From positions 1 to 64,000 of the forward strand of contig NZ_FOLS01000037.1 of the NCBI RefSeq assembly GCF_900112375.1: a stretch of DNA of 64,000 nt. Direction: 5' to 3'. Shown here one piece after another: positions 1-7,924 of this stretch; within the stretch, counting starts at the first letter, position 1; the number at the start of each line of letters is the position of its first letter. The notes under the pieces are model-generated. The model saw only the letters and a program-made list of their open reading frames with translations. It had not been told where the DNA came from and did not search any database. Source of the DNA: Pseudomonas citronellolis. Lineage in GTDB: Bacteria; Pseudomonadota; Gammaproteobacteria; Pseudomonadales; Pseudomonadaceae. Both the position numbers and the translations under genes were made by a program.

Positions 1-196
1 GTTTTATATGCCTTGAATATAAGGATTTCACGTTCGACGCAAGACTAGCGTGGCTGCACTTACGGGGGGATATTCTAATATTTCAATTTTTCGAGACCTG
101 CAAGAACGGAGTTATTTAAATCACTCGATATTACGCCTAGAGTAATGTCACCTGCTTAGAAGTGGCGGGAATTGACAGCATACCGCGATTCCTGGG

Positions 197-784
197 GTGG
201 TACAGCCTGCACTCCAACCGGCATCGTTACTACAATCCCAACCCGGCCGTTTCCTGACCCCGGACCCGATCAAGCTGGCGGGTGGGTTGAACCACTACCA
301 GTACGTGCCTAACCCGACGGGGTGGGTGGATCCGTTGGGGTTGAACAATTGTCCGGGTAGCGATGGCCGTAAGCCTCGGGAGGGGGACGATCCGGCGGCG
401 CTGGTTGTACCTTACGAAAATATCCCTGTATTGCCTGATGCGGAGCCTGGTGTATACCTCTATAGAGGCGTCTATAAAGGGCATCCTGCCGAAGTCGATG
501 CCCAAAAAGGGAGGGTTGTTCCAGGGCGCGTCAATGGTGACGTTACACCTGAAACGCATAATCGTGGTGGAGTCTCGGCTGAGAGTCCATATACATCGTG
601 GACGCACTCTCCCTCGGTTGCCAGAAGTTGGGCTAGGGAGGGTGGGCTAGTTCTAAGGGCTAGAGTTGGTGCCCCAAGACCTGGGGACAGTTGGTCATTG
701 ACTATGTCAGAAGATATATGGGGGGAGAGAGAGGTTCTCTTGAAGGGGGTTAGAGAGGGGGATATAGAGGTGTTTAGACCATGA
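197..784 (+). pseudogene. Orphan Rhs C-terminal tip with putative ADP-ribosyltransferase toxin domain
   Basis: A 195-codon frame from GTG 197. Residues 17-49 carry the Rhs core end motif (GRFLTPDPIKLAGGLNHYQY, then a DPLGL cleavage-type end), the usual boundary between the conserved shell and a variable toxin. The tail (about 85-195) shows an R-S-E ADP-ribosyltransferase pattern: Arg90 in YLYRG, the S-P-Y-TSW stretch at 130-135, and ExE at Glu177/Glu179 in WGEREVLL. The conserved NRHRYYNP segment that should precede GRFLTPDP lies in a different frame (about 207-242) and is followed by a stop, so the shell is truncated and frameshifted. No Rhs shell, VgrG or PAAR gene is visible. The GTG start may be artificial. 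Base composition is AT-richer than the neighbours, which suggests transferred or displaced DNA. The family call is inference from motifs. Confidence 0.6.
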
Positions 785-1206
785 ATTTGCTTGATTTGCT
801 CTTGAGAAGGTTCTTGCTGGCTTCGGAAATGATGAAATTTATTTCGGGGATTGATTTTAAAATCCGAGAAGGCTTTTCATTTCGAGATGGATATGTTGTC
901 AGAAAAACTATTGGTCGTTTTCTAATCGAGTCTACCACTCAGAGGGATAATGCTGTTTCCACTGGTGTTGAAATTATTGGTTTTGATGTTTTGATTGATT
1001 CCTTATCTGAAAGGGATGGGGGTGAGTTGGTCAATATGATTGTGCTGGGGAGTGAAAGTTGGGGAGGGCAGGCTTATTTTTGTGATGATAATAGTTTGCT
1101 AGGTGTTGTGTTGGGGAGGAAGAGGCGAAGTGGTTGGGTTACTCCATCTAAATGGAATGGTTCTGAAGAGATGTTGGTTGAGCATAATGTAAATTTAAGT
1201 GACTAG
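781..1206 (+). CDS. Probable immunity protein for the upstream Rhs toxin tip
   Basis: A 141-residue protein whose ATG overlaps the toxin stop by 4 bases (ATGA), the arrangement typical of polymorphic toxin/immunity pairs. No recognised domain, signal peptide or membrane segment. The composition is markedly AT-rich compared with the rest of the window. The role is assigned only by position: the gene directly after an Rhs C-terminal toxin normally encodes its cognate neutraliser. If it is intact while the toxin gene is broken, it may persist as an orphan immunity gene protecting against neighbouring cells. An unrelated hypothetical protein remains possible. Confidence 0.5.
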   Translation: MNLLDLLLRRFLLASEMMKFISGIDFKIREGFSFRDGYVVRKTIGRFLIESTTQRDNAVSTGVEIIGFDVLIDSLSERDGGELVNMIVLGSESWGGQAYFCDDNSLLGVVLGRKRRSGWVTPSKWNGSEEMLVEHNVNLSD

Positions 1207-1252
1207 GCGACTGGAGTTTTATCTGCGGATGATGAGCTTTCAACTAATTAGA

Positions 1253-1468
1253 TCACTTAGATACCCGCAGGAACTGACCAGCTATGGCGGTGAAATCCTC
1301 TAGTCGGCCCGCTACCGCGCATAGCTTGCCTGGAAGTAGCGGAAATCGACAACCCGCTGTGGTTTCAGAAGCAGTATTACGCTGCTCATAGCGCAGCACG
1401 TCACTTACTGAAGCTTCTTTCCCGAATACTTCACTCTCTGCTTCCTTGGCGCTATTCGTCATGGCCAT
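1253..1468 (-). CDS. Doubtful small hypothetical protein
   Basis: A 71-residue frame (starts MAMTNSAKEAESEV) on the minus strand in the low-GC accessory patch. I recognise no family, signal peptide or motif, and no clear ribosome binding site. It sits between the putative immunity gene and degenerate sequence, so it may be a spurious frame or remnant. It is listed because no better frame explains this stretch. Confidence 0.15.
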   Translation of the reverse strand: MAMTNSAKEAESEVFGKEASVSDVLRYEQRNTASETTAGCRFPLLPGKLCAVAGRLEDFTAIAGQFLRVSK

Positions 1469-1541
1469 TGTCGCAATGAAACGAGCATCTTCCCTTCTGC
1501 TGGTTAGTCTGAAGGCCTTTACGGGCGCTCAGTGAGGGGAA

Positions 1542-1920
1542 TCATGGGATGCGATCTTCAGGGGCGGGTGATCGCCGCCACCTGCGCATTCGGTAGCCTT
1601 GGCCTGGCGTTGGCCGAGGTGGCGCGGGTAGGAGCTGCCGGGGGGGCTGATGGGGGCGGCGCTCCTCGGGGCTAGGCGTGGTGATGCTGCTGGTACCGGA
1701 CGGCTCGTCGCTGGCGGTAAACCTGGCGCTGCTGGCCATCGCCAGGGCCACTTTGTTCGCTGCGGCGGGACTGCTGGTGGAGGGCATGCGGCGGATGGTT
1801 CGGCGTGCAGCGTGTGGGTATCTTCCACCTGGGCTTGGCGCTGGCCGTCTGATGCTGAGGTTGAGCCGAGTTGAGCGGCCAGAGCAAAGCTGGCGCAAGG
1901 CCGGCGTTTCCCGCAGGCAT
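1542..1920 (+). pseudogene. Degenerate membrane-protein remnant, possibly LysE/RhtB-like
   Basis: No intact gene covers 1469-1920. On the plus strand, short pieces in shifting frames look like fragments of a hydrophobic transporter: an Ala/Leu-rich piece around 1570-1640 (GSLGLALAEV, then VGAA), another around 1680-1800 (SSLAVNLALLAIARATLFAAAGLLVEG, read as two shorter pieces) ending in Arg-rich residues, and a Leu/Ala-rich end near 1810-1850. This order (Ala-rich helix, VGAA, hydrophobic helix, basic end) resembles a decayed LysE/RhtB exporter, but the match is weak and rests on eye inspection only. Confidence 0.25.
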
Positions 1921-1921
1921 T

Positions 1922-1948
1922 AAAAAAGCCGGCTTGTGGCCGGCTCTT
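1922..1948 (-). terminator. Rho-independent terminator, minus strand
   Basis: An AGCCGGC/GCCGGCT stem with a 5-base loop is followed, reading the minus strand, by a run of six T. It lies just after the short minus-strand coding remnant at 1966-1998 and has no other gene to serve. Confidence 0.6.
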
Positions 1949-1965
1949 CAGGGGGTGGCCCGTCC

Positions 1966-1998
1966 TTACTTCTGGTAAGCAGCGACCGCCTTTGAATT
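1966..1998 (-). pseudogene. Short remnant resembling the C-terminus of inorganic pyrophosphatase
   Basis: Read on the minus strand, about 11 codons ending at TAA 1966-1968 give ...SKAVAAYQK-stop. The intact pyrophosphatase 170 bases away ends [14 protein letters not shown] on the same strand. Like ppa, the remnant is followed by its own terminator. This suggests a leftover from a tandem duplication or rearrangement, but the match is only about ten residues and could be chance. Confidence 0.3.
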
Positions 1999-2118
1999 CT
2001 GTGGACGCGGCTCTGGGACCGGCGTCGTGGGCGCGCACTTTAGCAAATTCGGCCGGGCTTGCCTAATGGCTTTTCCGCCAGGCGCCGTCGTTGCGACGAG
2101 CGTGCCCGTCGCGCGCAG

Positions 2119-2146
2119 AAAAAAGCCCCGCGCGAGGGCGGGGCTT
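2119..2146 (-). terminator. Rho-independent terminator of ppa
   Basis: An 8-bp AGCCCCGC/GCGGGGCT stem with a 6-base loop, followed on the minus strand by a run of T. It starts about 27 bases after the ppa stop codon and is well placed to end ppa transcription. Confidence 0.85.
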
Positions 2147-2172
2147 CTTCGTGGCGGGTTGCCCCGCGACCA

Positions 2173-2703
2173 TCACTTGGCCTGGAAGGCGGCGACGGCC
2201 TTGGTGATGTAGGAGCGCGCTTCTTCGGCGTTGCCCCAACCTTCGACCTTGACCCACTTGCCCTTCTCGAGGTCCTTGTAGTTCTCGAAGAAGTGCTTGA
2301 TCTGCTCCAGCAGCAGGGCCGGCAGGTCGGTGTATTCCTTCACGTCGTGGTACAGCACGCTCAGCTTGTCGTGCGGTACGGCGATCAGCTTGGCGTCGCC
2401 GCCGGCTTCGTCGCTCATGTTCAGCACGCCGACCGGACGGGCGCGGATCACCGAACCCGGGGCCACCGGGTAGGGGGTCACGACCAGCACGTCCAGGGGG
2501 TCGCCGTCGTCGGCCAGGGTGTTGGGGATGAAGCCGTAGTTGGCCGGGTAGAACATCGGGGTGGCCATGAAACGGTCGACGAACAGGCAGTCGGTGTCCT
2601 TGTCGATCTCGTACTTGATCGGCGCGTGGTTGGCCGGGATCTCGATGGCGACGTAGATGTCGTTCGGCAGGTCTTTGCCAGCCGGGATGCTGCTGTAGCT
2701 CAT
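2173..2703 (-). CDS. ppa: Inorganic pyrophosphatase (family I, soluble)
   Basis: Hydrolyses pyrophosphate to phosphate in the cytoplasm, pulling biosynthetic reactions forward. The 176-residue length is normal for bacterial family I enzymes. The signature DGDPLD at residues 66-71 supplies the metal-binding aspartates, and the conserved YPANYGFIP segment precedes it (about 52-60). The ATG at 2703 is chosen because the protein starts [13 protein letters not shown] like other Pseudomonas homologues and has a TTGGAG ribosome site about 8 bases upstream; a longer frame to 2847 is not needed. Monocistronic, with its own terminator; the mtfA stop lies about 80 bases upstream on the same strand. Confidence 0.97.
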   Translation of the reverse strand: MSYSSIPAGKDLPNDIYVAIEIPANHAPIKYEIDKDTDCLFVDRFMATPMFYPANYGFIPNTLADDGDPLDVLVVTPYPVAPGSVIRARPVGVLNMSDEAGGDAKLIAVPHDKLSVLYHDVKEYTDLPALLLEQIKHFFENYKDLEKGKWVKVEGWGNAEEARSYITKAVAAFQAK

Positions 2704-2785
2704 GGACGACTCCAAGGGGGTTGGTCGGGCCGAAAAAGTGCGGCGGATTATAGGCAGATTGCCGTGGCCAAGCCACAGACATCGC

Positions 2786-3604
2786 TCAGTGCGCCGGAGT
2801 TTCCTGATAGTCGGGGTGCTCGCGCTGCAGTCGTTGCAGGCGCGCAAGCGGATCTTGCCGGTAGAACAGCCCCAGTTGCTCGTAGACCTTCGGATAGGCC
2901 CGGTGCAGCAGGTCCGGGGCGGTGAAGAAGTATTCGCTGGTGACGGCGAAGAATTCCGCCGGGTTCTCCGCCGCGTAGGGATCGATGGCGGTGTGCGCCT
3001 CGGGATGGCGGTCGAGCTTGCGGTTCATCTCGTCGTAGGCCGATTTCATCGCCGCCGACCAGTCGCCGATGCGCATGTCGCGGTGCAGCGGCGGCAGGCC
3101 GTTGGCGTCGCCGTCGAGCATGTCCAGCTTGTGCGCCAGTTCGTGGATCACCAGGTTGTAGGCGTCCCAGCCGCCGCCGTTTTCCACCCCGGGCCAGGCC
3201 AGCACCACCGGGCCCTGCAGCGAGGTTTCGCCGCTGCGCTCGTCGTCGAACTCGTGGATCACCCCGGCCGGGTCGCGGTGCTTCTGCGGGCTGAGGAAGT
3301 CGTCCGGGTAGAGCACCAGCTCGTGGAAGCCGCCGTACCAGTTCAGCTCCGGCAGGTGCAGCAGCGGCAACTGGGCCTGGGCCGCCAGCAGCAGGCAGCG
3401 GAAGTCGTCCAGCTCGACGCCGGGCAGGGCGGTGAGGTGCTTGTCGCGCAGGAACAGCAGCGCCCGCTCGCCGAGCAGGCGCAGTTCCTCTTCGCTCAGG
3501 CCGTCGAGGATTGGCAGGCGCCGCAGCACCTCGGCCCACAGCTGGGCGTCCAGCGGGTGGCGGGCGAGGAAGCGCCGGCGGCGCCAGGCGCTGAACGACC
3601 ACAT
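2786..3604 (-). CDS. mtfA: MtfA-family zinc peptidase (M90)
   Basis: A 272-residue protein with zinc-peptidase motif HELAHKLD at 154-161 and a downstream PAEFFAV glutamate near 217 that fits the third zinc ligand of MtfA. In enterobacteria MtfA (YeeI) binds the repressor Mlc and has aminopeptidase activity; whether this partner exists here is not shown by the sequence. The N-terminus is basic ([11 protein letters not shown]) without a signal peptide, so the protein is cytoplasmic. It is preceded by a DedA-family gene on the same strand with 7 bases between them, so the two are probably cotranscribed. Confidence 0.85.
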   Translation of the reverse strand: MWSFSAWRRRRFLARHPLDAQLWAEVLRRLPILDGLSEEELRLLGERALLFLRDKHLTALPGVELDDFRCLLLAAQAQLPLLHLPELNWYGGFHELVLYPDDFLSPQKHRDPAGVIHEFDDERSGETSLQGPVVLAWPGVENGGGWDAYNLVIHELAHKLDMLDGDANGLPPLHRDMRIGDWSAAMKSAYDEMNRKLDRHPEAHTAIDPYAAENPAEFFAVTSEYFFTAPDLLHRAYPKVYEQLGLFYRQDPLARLQRLQREHPDYQETPAH

Positions 3605-3611
3605 CGCGGTA

Positions 3612-4271
3612 TCAGCGCTCCGAGGCCTGCGGCTTGCCGTTGCGCGCCAGCTTGTGGCGGATCACGCCGATCAGCATGGGCACCAGGGAGAAGGCGATGA
3701 TGGCGATGATCATCACCGAGAGGTTCTGCTTGATGAAGGGCACGTTGCCGAAGAAGTAGCCCAGGGTGACCAGGCCGCCGACCCAGGCGACGCTGCCGGC
3801 GACGCTGAAGAACAGGAAGCGCAGGTAGGGCATGTAGGCCATGCCGGCGACGAAGGGGGCGAAGGTGCGCACGATGGGCAGGAAGCGCGCGAGGGTCACG
3901 GTCTTGCCGCCGTGGCGCTCGTAGAAGGTGTGGGTCTGGTCCAGGTAGTCGCGGCGGAACACCTTGGAGTCCGGGTTGCTGAACAGGCGCTTGCCCAGGG
4001 TTCGGCCGATCACGTAGTTGGTGCTGTCGCCGCTGATGGCCGCGAACAGCAGCAGGCCGCCCAGCACCCACGGGTCCATGCCGCCGGTGGCGCAGATGGC
4101 GCCGGCGATGAACAGCAGGGAGTCGCCGGGGAGGAAGGGCGTTACCACCAGGCCGGTTTCGCAGAAGATCACCAGGAACAGGATGGCGTAGATCCAGGCC
4201 CCGTAGTTGTTGACCAGCAGCGAGAGATAGGTGTCGAGATGCAGAACGAGGTCGATCGGGTTGAAATCCAT
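3612..4271 (-). CDS. DedA-family (SNARE-associated/VTT) membrane protein
   Basis: A 219-residue integral membrane protein with the DedA hallmarks: FLPGDSLLF near residue 46, GDxxxYxIGR near 80-90 and ARFLPIVRTFAPFVAG near 123-138, plus hydrophobic C-terminal segments. DedA proteins support envelope homeostasis, and several family members act as undecaprenyl-phosphate or other lipid flippases; the specific substrate cannot be read from the sequence. It is the first gene of a probable two-gene operon with mtfA. The start ATG is followed by MDFNPIDL, typical for Pseudomonas members. Confidence 0.9.
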   Translation of the reverse strand: MDFNPIDLVLHLDTYLSLLVNNYGAWIYAILFLVIFCETGLVVTPFLPGDSLLFIAGAICATGGMDPWVLGGLLLFAAISGDSTNYVIGRTLGKRLFSNPDSKVFRRDYLDQTHTFYERHGGKTVTLARFLPIVRTFAPFVAGMAYMPYLRFLFFSVAGSVAWVGGLVTLGYFFGNVPFIKQNLSVMIIAIIAFSLVPMLIGVIRHKLARNGKPQASER

Positions 4272-4462
4272 GAGGCGCCTTGAAAACCGCGTGGTGAACT
4301 GCCGAGCCCGGCATTATAGGCACCCCCGCGTTGCAGTGGGGCGCGCTTTGTCGCAGGCGTCTGCCTAGGACAGGTTGCAGGATATTACAGCGCGCGAGTG
4401 AAAAGACTGTCGGCATGAAGGCTGCAGTTCTGCAGTGGAAATCTCTGTCGGAACCTCGCCCC

Positions 4463-6043
4463 ATGTCCCTGCGTCTTGCCCATTCGCCCCTGCCCGGTGT
4501 CGCCCTTGGCGCCGGGCCCGATCTGCCGGCCCAGGCGGCGCGGGTGCGCGCCGAGTGGCTGGGTGGGCGCCAGGGGCGGCCGGCGCTGTTCATGCTGGGG
4601 CTGCTCTGGGGGCGCGGCTGCCCCAATCTGGTGCAGGAGTTGGAGGTGCAGCTGGATGCGCTCTTCGCCGATTTCGCCTGCGCGCCCGACGCCTGGTCCG
4701 AGGCCCAGGCGGTGCGCCAGGTGCTGGCCTCGCTGAACATGCTGAATTTCCGCCGCGCCCGGGCTGGCCGGCCAAGCGCCGAACTGGCCGCGGGCGTGCT
4801 GTTGGTGCAGGGCGGGCAGGCGCATTTCCTGCGTTGCGGCAACATCGGCCTGCTGCGTTACCGCGCCGGTGAGCTGCAGGCCCTGCCCGGCCGGGAGGAT
4901 GGCAGCCTGGGCGCTCAGGCCGAGCTGCCGCTGACCCAGCACAACCTGCCGCTGCAGGCGGGCGAGGCCTTACTGATGGCGCCGCAGCCGCTGCTCGAGG
5001 TGATCGATCGCCGGCCGTTGCTGGAGGGCCTTGGACGGTGTGCCGAGGCTGAGCTGCCGGTGCTGCTGGAGCCGCTGCTGCGGGCGCCCGGCGCCGCCGC
5101 GCTGGTGCTGCCGCAGCGCCTGGTGGCGCAGCCGGGCCTGCCCGTGCCCACCGGCTGGCCGGCGCCGCCGGTGCTGCGGCCGGGGATAGCGCTGGAAGGC
5201 TGGCGGCTGCTGGAGGCCTGCCCCTATGGGCCCGAGGGGCGGCTGTTCCGCGTGCGTCACGAGGATGGCCGCGAGGCCTGGCTGCTGGCCGCGGCACAGG
5301 CCGCCGACCAGGCCTTCTGGCTGCGCGAATGGGCGTTGCGCGGCTGCAAGGTGGCGAGCCTGCCCGACGTGCTCTCGCCCCGTGTGCCGCGCCAGCATGC
5401 CTACCAACTGTTCGCCCTGCCGGCGGGGCGCTGGCGCAGCCTGGCGGATTGGCGCGGCGCCTGGCGCAAGCCGGGCCCGGCGGAGCTGCTGGGCTTGCTG
5501 CGGCAACTGGTGGAGGCCCTGCGGGCTTTGCAGCGGCGGGGCATGCAGGGGCTGTGGATATCTCCGCGGCAGATCGTGGTGGATGAGCGCGGGCACTTGC
5601 TGTTGCTGCCAGAGCTGGCGGCGATCGTGCCGGGCTGCCCGCGTCAGGCGTTGCCGGCCGATGTGCTGCCGCTGGCGCCGGAGCTGCGCGCGGGTGGCGC
5701 GCTGGACAGCCGCGCCGAGCAGTTCGTGGTGGCCGCCTACGCCTACTGGCTGGCCAGCGGGCGCTGGCCCGAGCCGGCCTTGCCGGAGGCTGGCGCGGCA
5801 GTGCGTTATCAACCCCTGGCGGACCTCGGGGTGGCCGTGCCGCCCGGCTGGGATGGTTGCCTGGCGCGGGCCCTGGCGCCGGAGCCGGAAAACCGCTTCG
5901 AGGCGCTGTCGGAACTGGTCCAGGCCCTGGAGGCCGGGTTAGCGCAGGCTCGCCTGCCAGTCCAGGGTTGGCGCCGCTGGGCGGTTGTCGGCGCCTTCGC
6001 GGGCGCGGTCGTGGCCGGCGGCGCCTGGTACCTGCTCGGCTAG
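4463..6043 (+). CDS. Degenerate PP2C phosphatase-protein kinase fusion with C-terminal membrane anchor
   Basis: A 526-residue protein starting MSLRLAHSP. The first half follows the PP2C-type phosphatase layout (a segment around 110-145 ending FLRCGNIGLLRYRAGEL, where active enzymes have VGDSRxY), but the metal-binding Asp is replaced by Asn. The second half (about 240-490) follows a Ser/Thr kinase fold but lacks the VAxK lysine, the HRDLKPxN loop (here WISPRQIVVDERGHLLLL) and DFG. The last about 21 residues form one membrane segment (WAVVGAFAGAVVAGGAWYLLG, split from the body by WRR). It resembles the bifunctional kinase/phosphatase fusions of Pseudomonas, but both catalytic sites look dead, so a scaffold or sensor role is likelier. 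Its 3' end overlaps the convergent solute-binding gene by 105 bases. Confidence 0.65.
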   Translation: MSLRLAHSPLPGVALGAGPDLPAQAARVRAEWLGGRQGRPALFMLGLLWGRGCPNLVQELEVQLDALFADFACAPDAWSEAQAVRQVLASLNMLNFRRARAGRPSAELAAGVLLVQGGQAHFLRCGNIGLLRYRAGELQALPGREDGSLGAQAELPLTQHNLPLQAGEALLMAPQPLLEVIDRRPLLEGLGRCAEAELPVLLEPLLRAPGAAALVLPQRLVAQPGLPVPTGWPAPPVLRPGIALEGWRLLEACPYGPEGRLFRVRHEDGREAWLLAAAQAADQAFWLREWALRGCKVASLPDVLSPRVPRQHAYQLFALPAGRWRSLADWRGAWRKPGPAELLGLLRQLVEALRALQRRGMQGLWISPRQIVVDERGHLLLLPELAAIVPGCPRQALPADVLPLAPELRAGGALDSRAEQFVVAAYAYWLASGRWPEPALPEAGAAVRYQPLADLGVAVPPGWDGCLARALAPEPENRFEALSELVQALEAGLAQARLPVQGWRRWAVVGAFAGAVVAGGAWYLLG

Positions 6044-6829
6044 CGGGTGTTCGGCCACGGCGCGCATGCCCTGGGCGGTTTCCAGGTGGGCGTCGGCGAT
6101 CAACTGTTGCAGGCGACCGCTTTGGCGCAGCGTACGCAGGCCGCGGTCGAGGTTGGCGGCCAGCGCCTCGCCGCCGGTGCGGGTCTTGGGAATCAGCACG
6201 TAGAGGGGCTTGACCTCAAGCGGCGGCTCGATGAATTCCAGCTGTTCGCGCAGCGCCGGGGCGTTGCGCGCCAGCAGGTGGTAGCCGGTGTAGCGGTCCA
6301 CCACCGCCAGGTCGAGGCGCCCGCGCAGGAGTTTTTCCAGGTTCTGCCAGTCGTTGTTGACCACTTCCTTGGTGAGGAAGTCGGCCTTGTCGAAGTCCGC
6401 CTGGTTGACGTAGCCGCGCACCACGCCGATGCGGTAGGGGCGCAGGCTGTCGAGGTCGCCGGCGCGGTAGGCGATGGCGCGGTCGCGGCGGTGGAAGAAG
6501 CCCAGCTGCGAGTCCAGCAGCGGCATCGAGGTGTAGAAGTCGCGGCTGCGGTCGGCCGACAGGTAGGCCGGCATCAGGGCGTCGTAGTGGCCTTCGCGGG
6601 TTTCGTTGAGGGCCCGCTGCCAGGGCAGGAACACCCGTTCGGCGCGGTCGCCGTTGAGCGCCAGGGCCTCGTCGAGGATGCGGCTGGCCAGGCCCTGGCC
6701 GGGCAGGTCGGCGCCGACGTAGGGTTCCCAGTCGAGGGTGGCCACGCGCAGGGTATCGGCCTGGACGGTGCCCAGGCCGAACAGCAGGAGCAGGGTGAAG
6801 TGACGCAGTAGACGCTGGGGATTGCCCAT
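5939..6829 (-). CDS. Periplasmic solute-binding protein, family 3 type
   Basis: A 296-residue exported protein. The start at ATG 6829 (MGNPQRLLRH) gives a signal peptide with hydrophobic core FTLLLLFGLG and cleavage after VQA, before DTLRVATLDWEPYVG. The mature part follows the SBP_bac_3 layout of amino-acid-binding or signalling periplasmic domains (about 25-260). No permease or ATPase lies next to it, so it is an orphan binding protein whose ligand is unknown. The last about 30 residues are hydrophilic, lie outside the domain, and are encoded opposite the C-terminus of the phosphatase-kinase fusion; this tail may be a recent extension through loss of an earlier stop. Confidence 0.75.
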   Translation of the reverse strand: MGNPQRLLRHFTLLLLFGLGTVQADTLRVATLDWEPYVGADLPGQGLASRILDEALALNGDRAERVFLPWQRALNETREGHYDALMPAYLSADRSRDFYTSMPLLDSQLGFFHRRDRAIAYRAGDLDSLRPYRIGVVRGYVNQADFDKADFLTKEVVNNDWQNLEKLLRGRLDLAVVDRYTGYHLLARNAPALREQLEFIEPPLEVKPLYVLIPKTRTGGEALAANLDRGLRTLRQSGRLQQLIADAHLETAQGMRAVAEHPLAEQVPGAAGHDRAREGADNRPAAPTLDWQASLR

Positions 6830-6921
6830 GGAGCCCCTTAGCCGCCGAACGCCGGGCGGCACGTGCGATGCTTCACTGTAATGCTGGCGTTAAGCCATTG
6901 CCAGCGTAATGCGCCCTCGGC

Positions 6922-7386
6922 TTAGACGAGATCGTCACTGATGGGCAGGATGTAGTTCTTGAACTCGGTGTCCTCGCGGAAACCGATGGACTCGTAGACC
7001 TTCTGCGCCACCTCGTTGTTGGTGCTGGTGGACACGCGCATGCGCACGGCGTTGGTTTCCCGCGCCATCTGCCGGGCGTGCTGCAGCAGGTGGTCGGCCA
7101 CCAGCTGGCGGCGGGCGTCCTCGGCGACGTAGATGTCGTTGAGGATCCACACGCGCTTGAGCGACAGCGAGGAGAAGCTCGGGTAGAGCTGGCAGAAGCC
7201 CAGCAGCTTGTCGTCGCTGTCGTCCGGCAGCGCCAGGTAGATCACCGACTCCTTGCGCTTCAGGCGCTTCTCGAGGAATTTCCGCGAGGATTCGGGGTAG
7301 GGCAGCATCCCGTAGAACTCACGGTACTTGACGAACAGCGGGGCGAGCAGGTCGAGGTGATCGAGGGTGGCTTGCACGATGCGCAT
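6922..7386 (-). CDS. GNAT-family N-acetyltransferase
   Basis: A 154-residue cytoplasmic protein starting MRIVQATLDHLD. It carries the GNAT acetyl-CoA binding strand-helix region around 90-115 (VWILNDIYVAEDARRQLVADHLLQHA; N-D-I-Y-V is typical) and the closing NEVAQKVYESIGF motif near 130-142. The substrate cannot be told from the sequence. A longer frame to 7866 runs through repeat sequence and is not real. The next minus-strand gene upstream is eutC, separated by a 538-base repeat-filled gap. Confidence 0.85.
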   Translation of the reverse strand: MRIVQATLDHLDLLAPLFVKYREFYGMLPYPESSRKFLEKRLKRKESVIYLALPDDSDDKLLGFCQLYPSFSSLSLKRVWILNDIYVAEDARRQLVADHLLQHARQMARETNAVRMRVSTSTNNEVAQKVYESIGFREDTEFKNYILPISDDLV

Positions 7387-7924
7387 GGGCGGATCTCTGC
7401 GTTCGGTGAATGGGCTGCTGTCACGATGCAGGTGCTGTGCCAGCACAGCACTGCCCGGATGCTGCACCAGAAATCGTTGAAAGCGCAATCCAAGCGAGCG
7501 TTTGATCGACAGTGGTGTTTCGGTGTGCGTGTGGGGTGGCGGTGTTCCGGCCAACGGCGGATAACCGCGAATGGTTATGCGCCCTACGTTCCATGGGCTC
7601 GGCCGTAGGAGCGGATTCATCTGCGATAGCCGGCCACGCACCCCGCTCCTACGCCCTCCGGCAAACACAAGACCCGTAGGATGGCGTTGAGCGAAGCGAT
7701 ACCCATCACCACGACCGCATGGGTTTCGCCAAGGCTCAACCCATCCTACGAAAAGCGCCTTGGCGCAGCCGGCAAGACAGTTGCTCCTACCGTACGGGCA
7801 GGCCCGGCTTCTCGTAGGAGCGAGCTTGCTCGCGAACAGACGCCGTGCCATGCGGTTCGCGAGCAAGAACTAGGCGTCCCCCTCGATCCTACGAAGGAAG
7901 AAGGGCGCTTCGGCGCAGCCGGCC
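7387..7924. repeat. Gene-free gap filled with short palindromic repeats
   Basis: This 538-base gap holds no convincing gene. From left to right: an imperfect palindrome with GGATAACCGCGAA and GTTATGCGCCCTACG (about 7556-7588); a GTAGGAGCGGATT unit (7605-7634); a large inverted pair starting GTAGGATGG and ending CCATCCTAC, enclosing AGCGAAGCGATACCCATC and GCATGGGTTTCGC (7676-7750); and a GTAGGAGCGAGCTTGCTCGC unit with a degenerate inverted partner (7813-7872). The same families recur in most larger gaps of this window, fitting REP/BIME-type elements. Confidence 0.8.

Noticed and set aside
1-196. Search for an intact Rhs core upstream of the toxin tip
   Set aside because: All frames contain stops and show no YD repeats; only NRHRYYNP near 216-240 is Rhs-like.
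2059-3700. Long plus-strand frames opposite ppa and mtfA
   Set aside because: They give Val/Gly/Ala/Arg-rich products with no motif and are mirror images of well-supported minus-strand genes in high-GC DNA.
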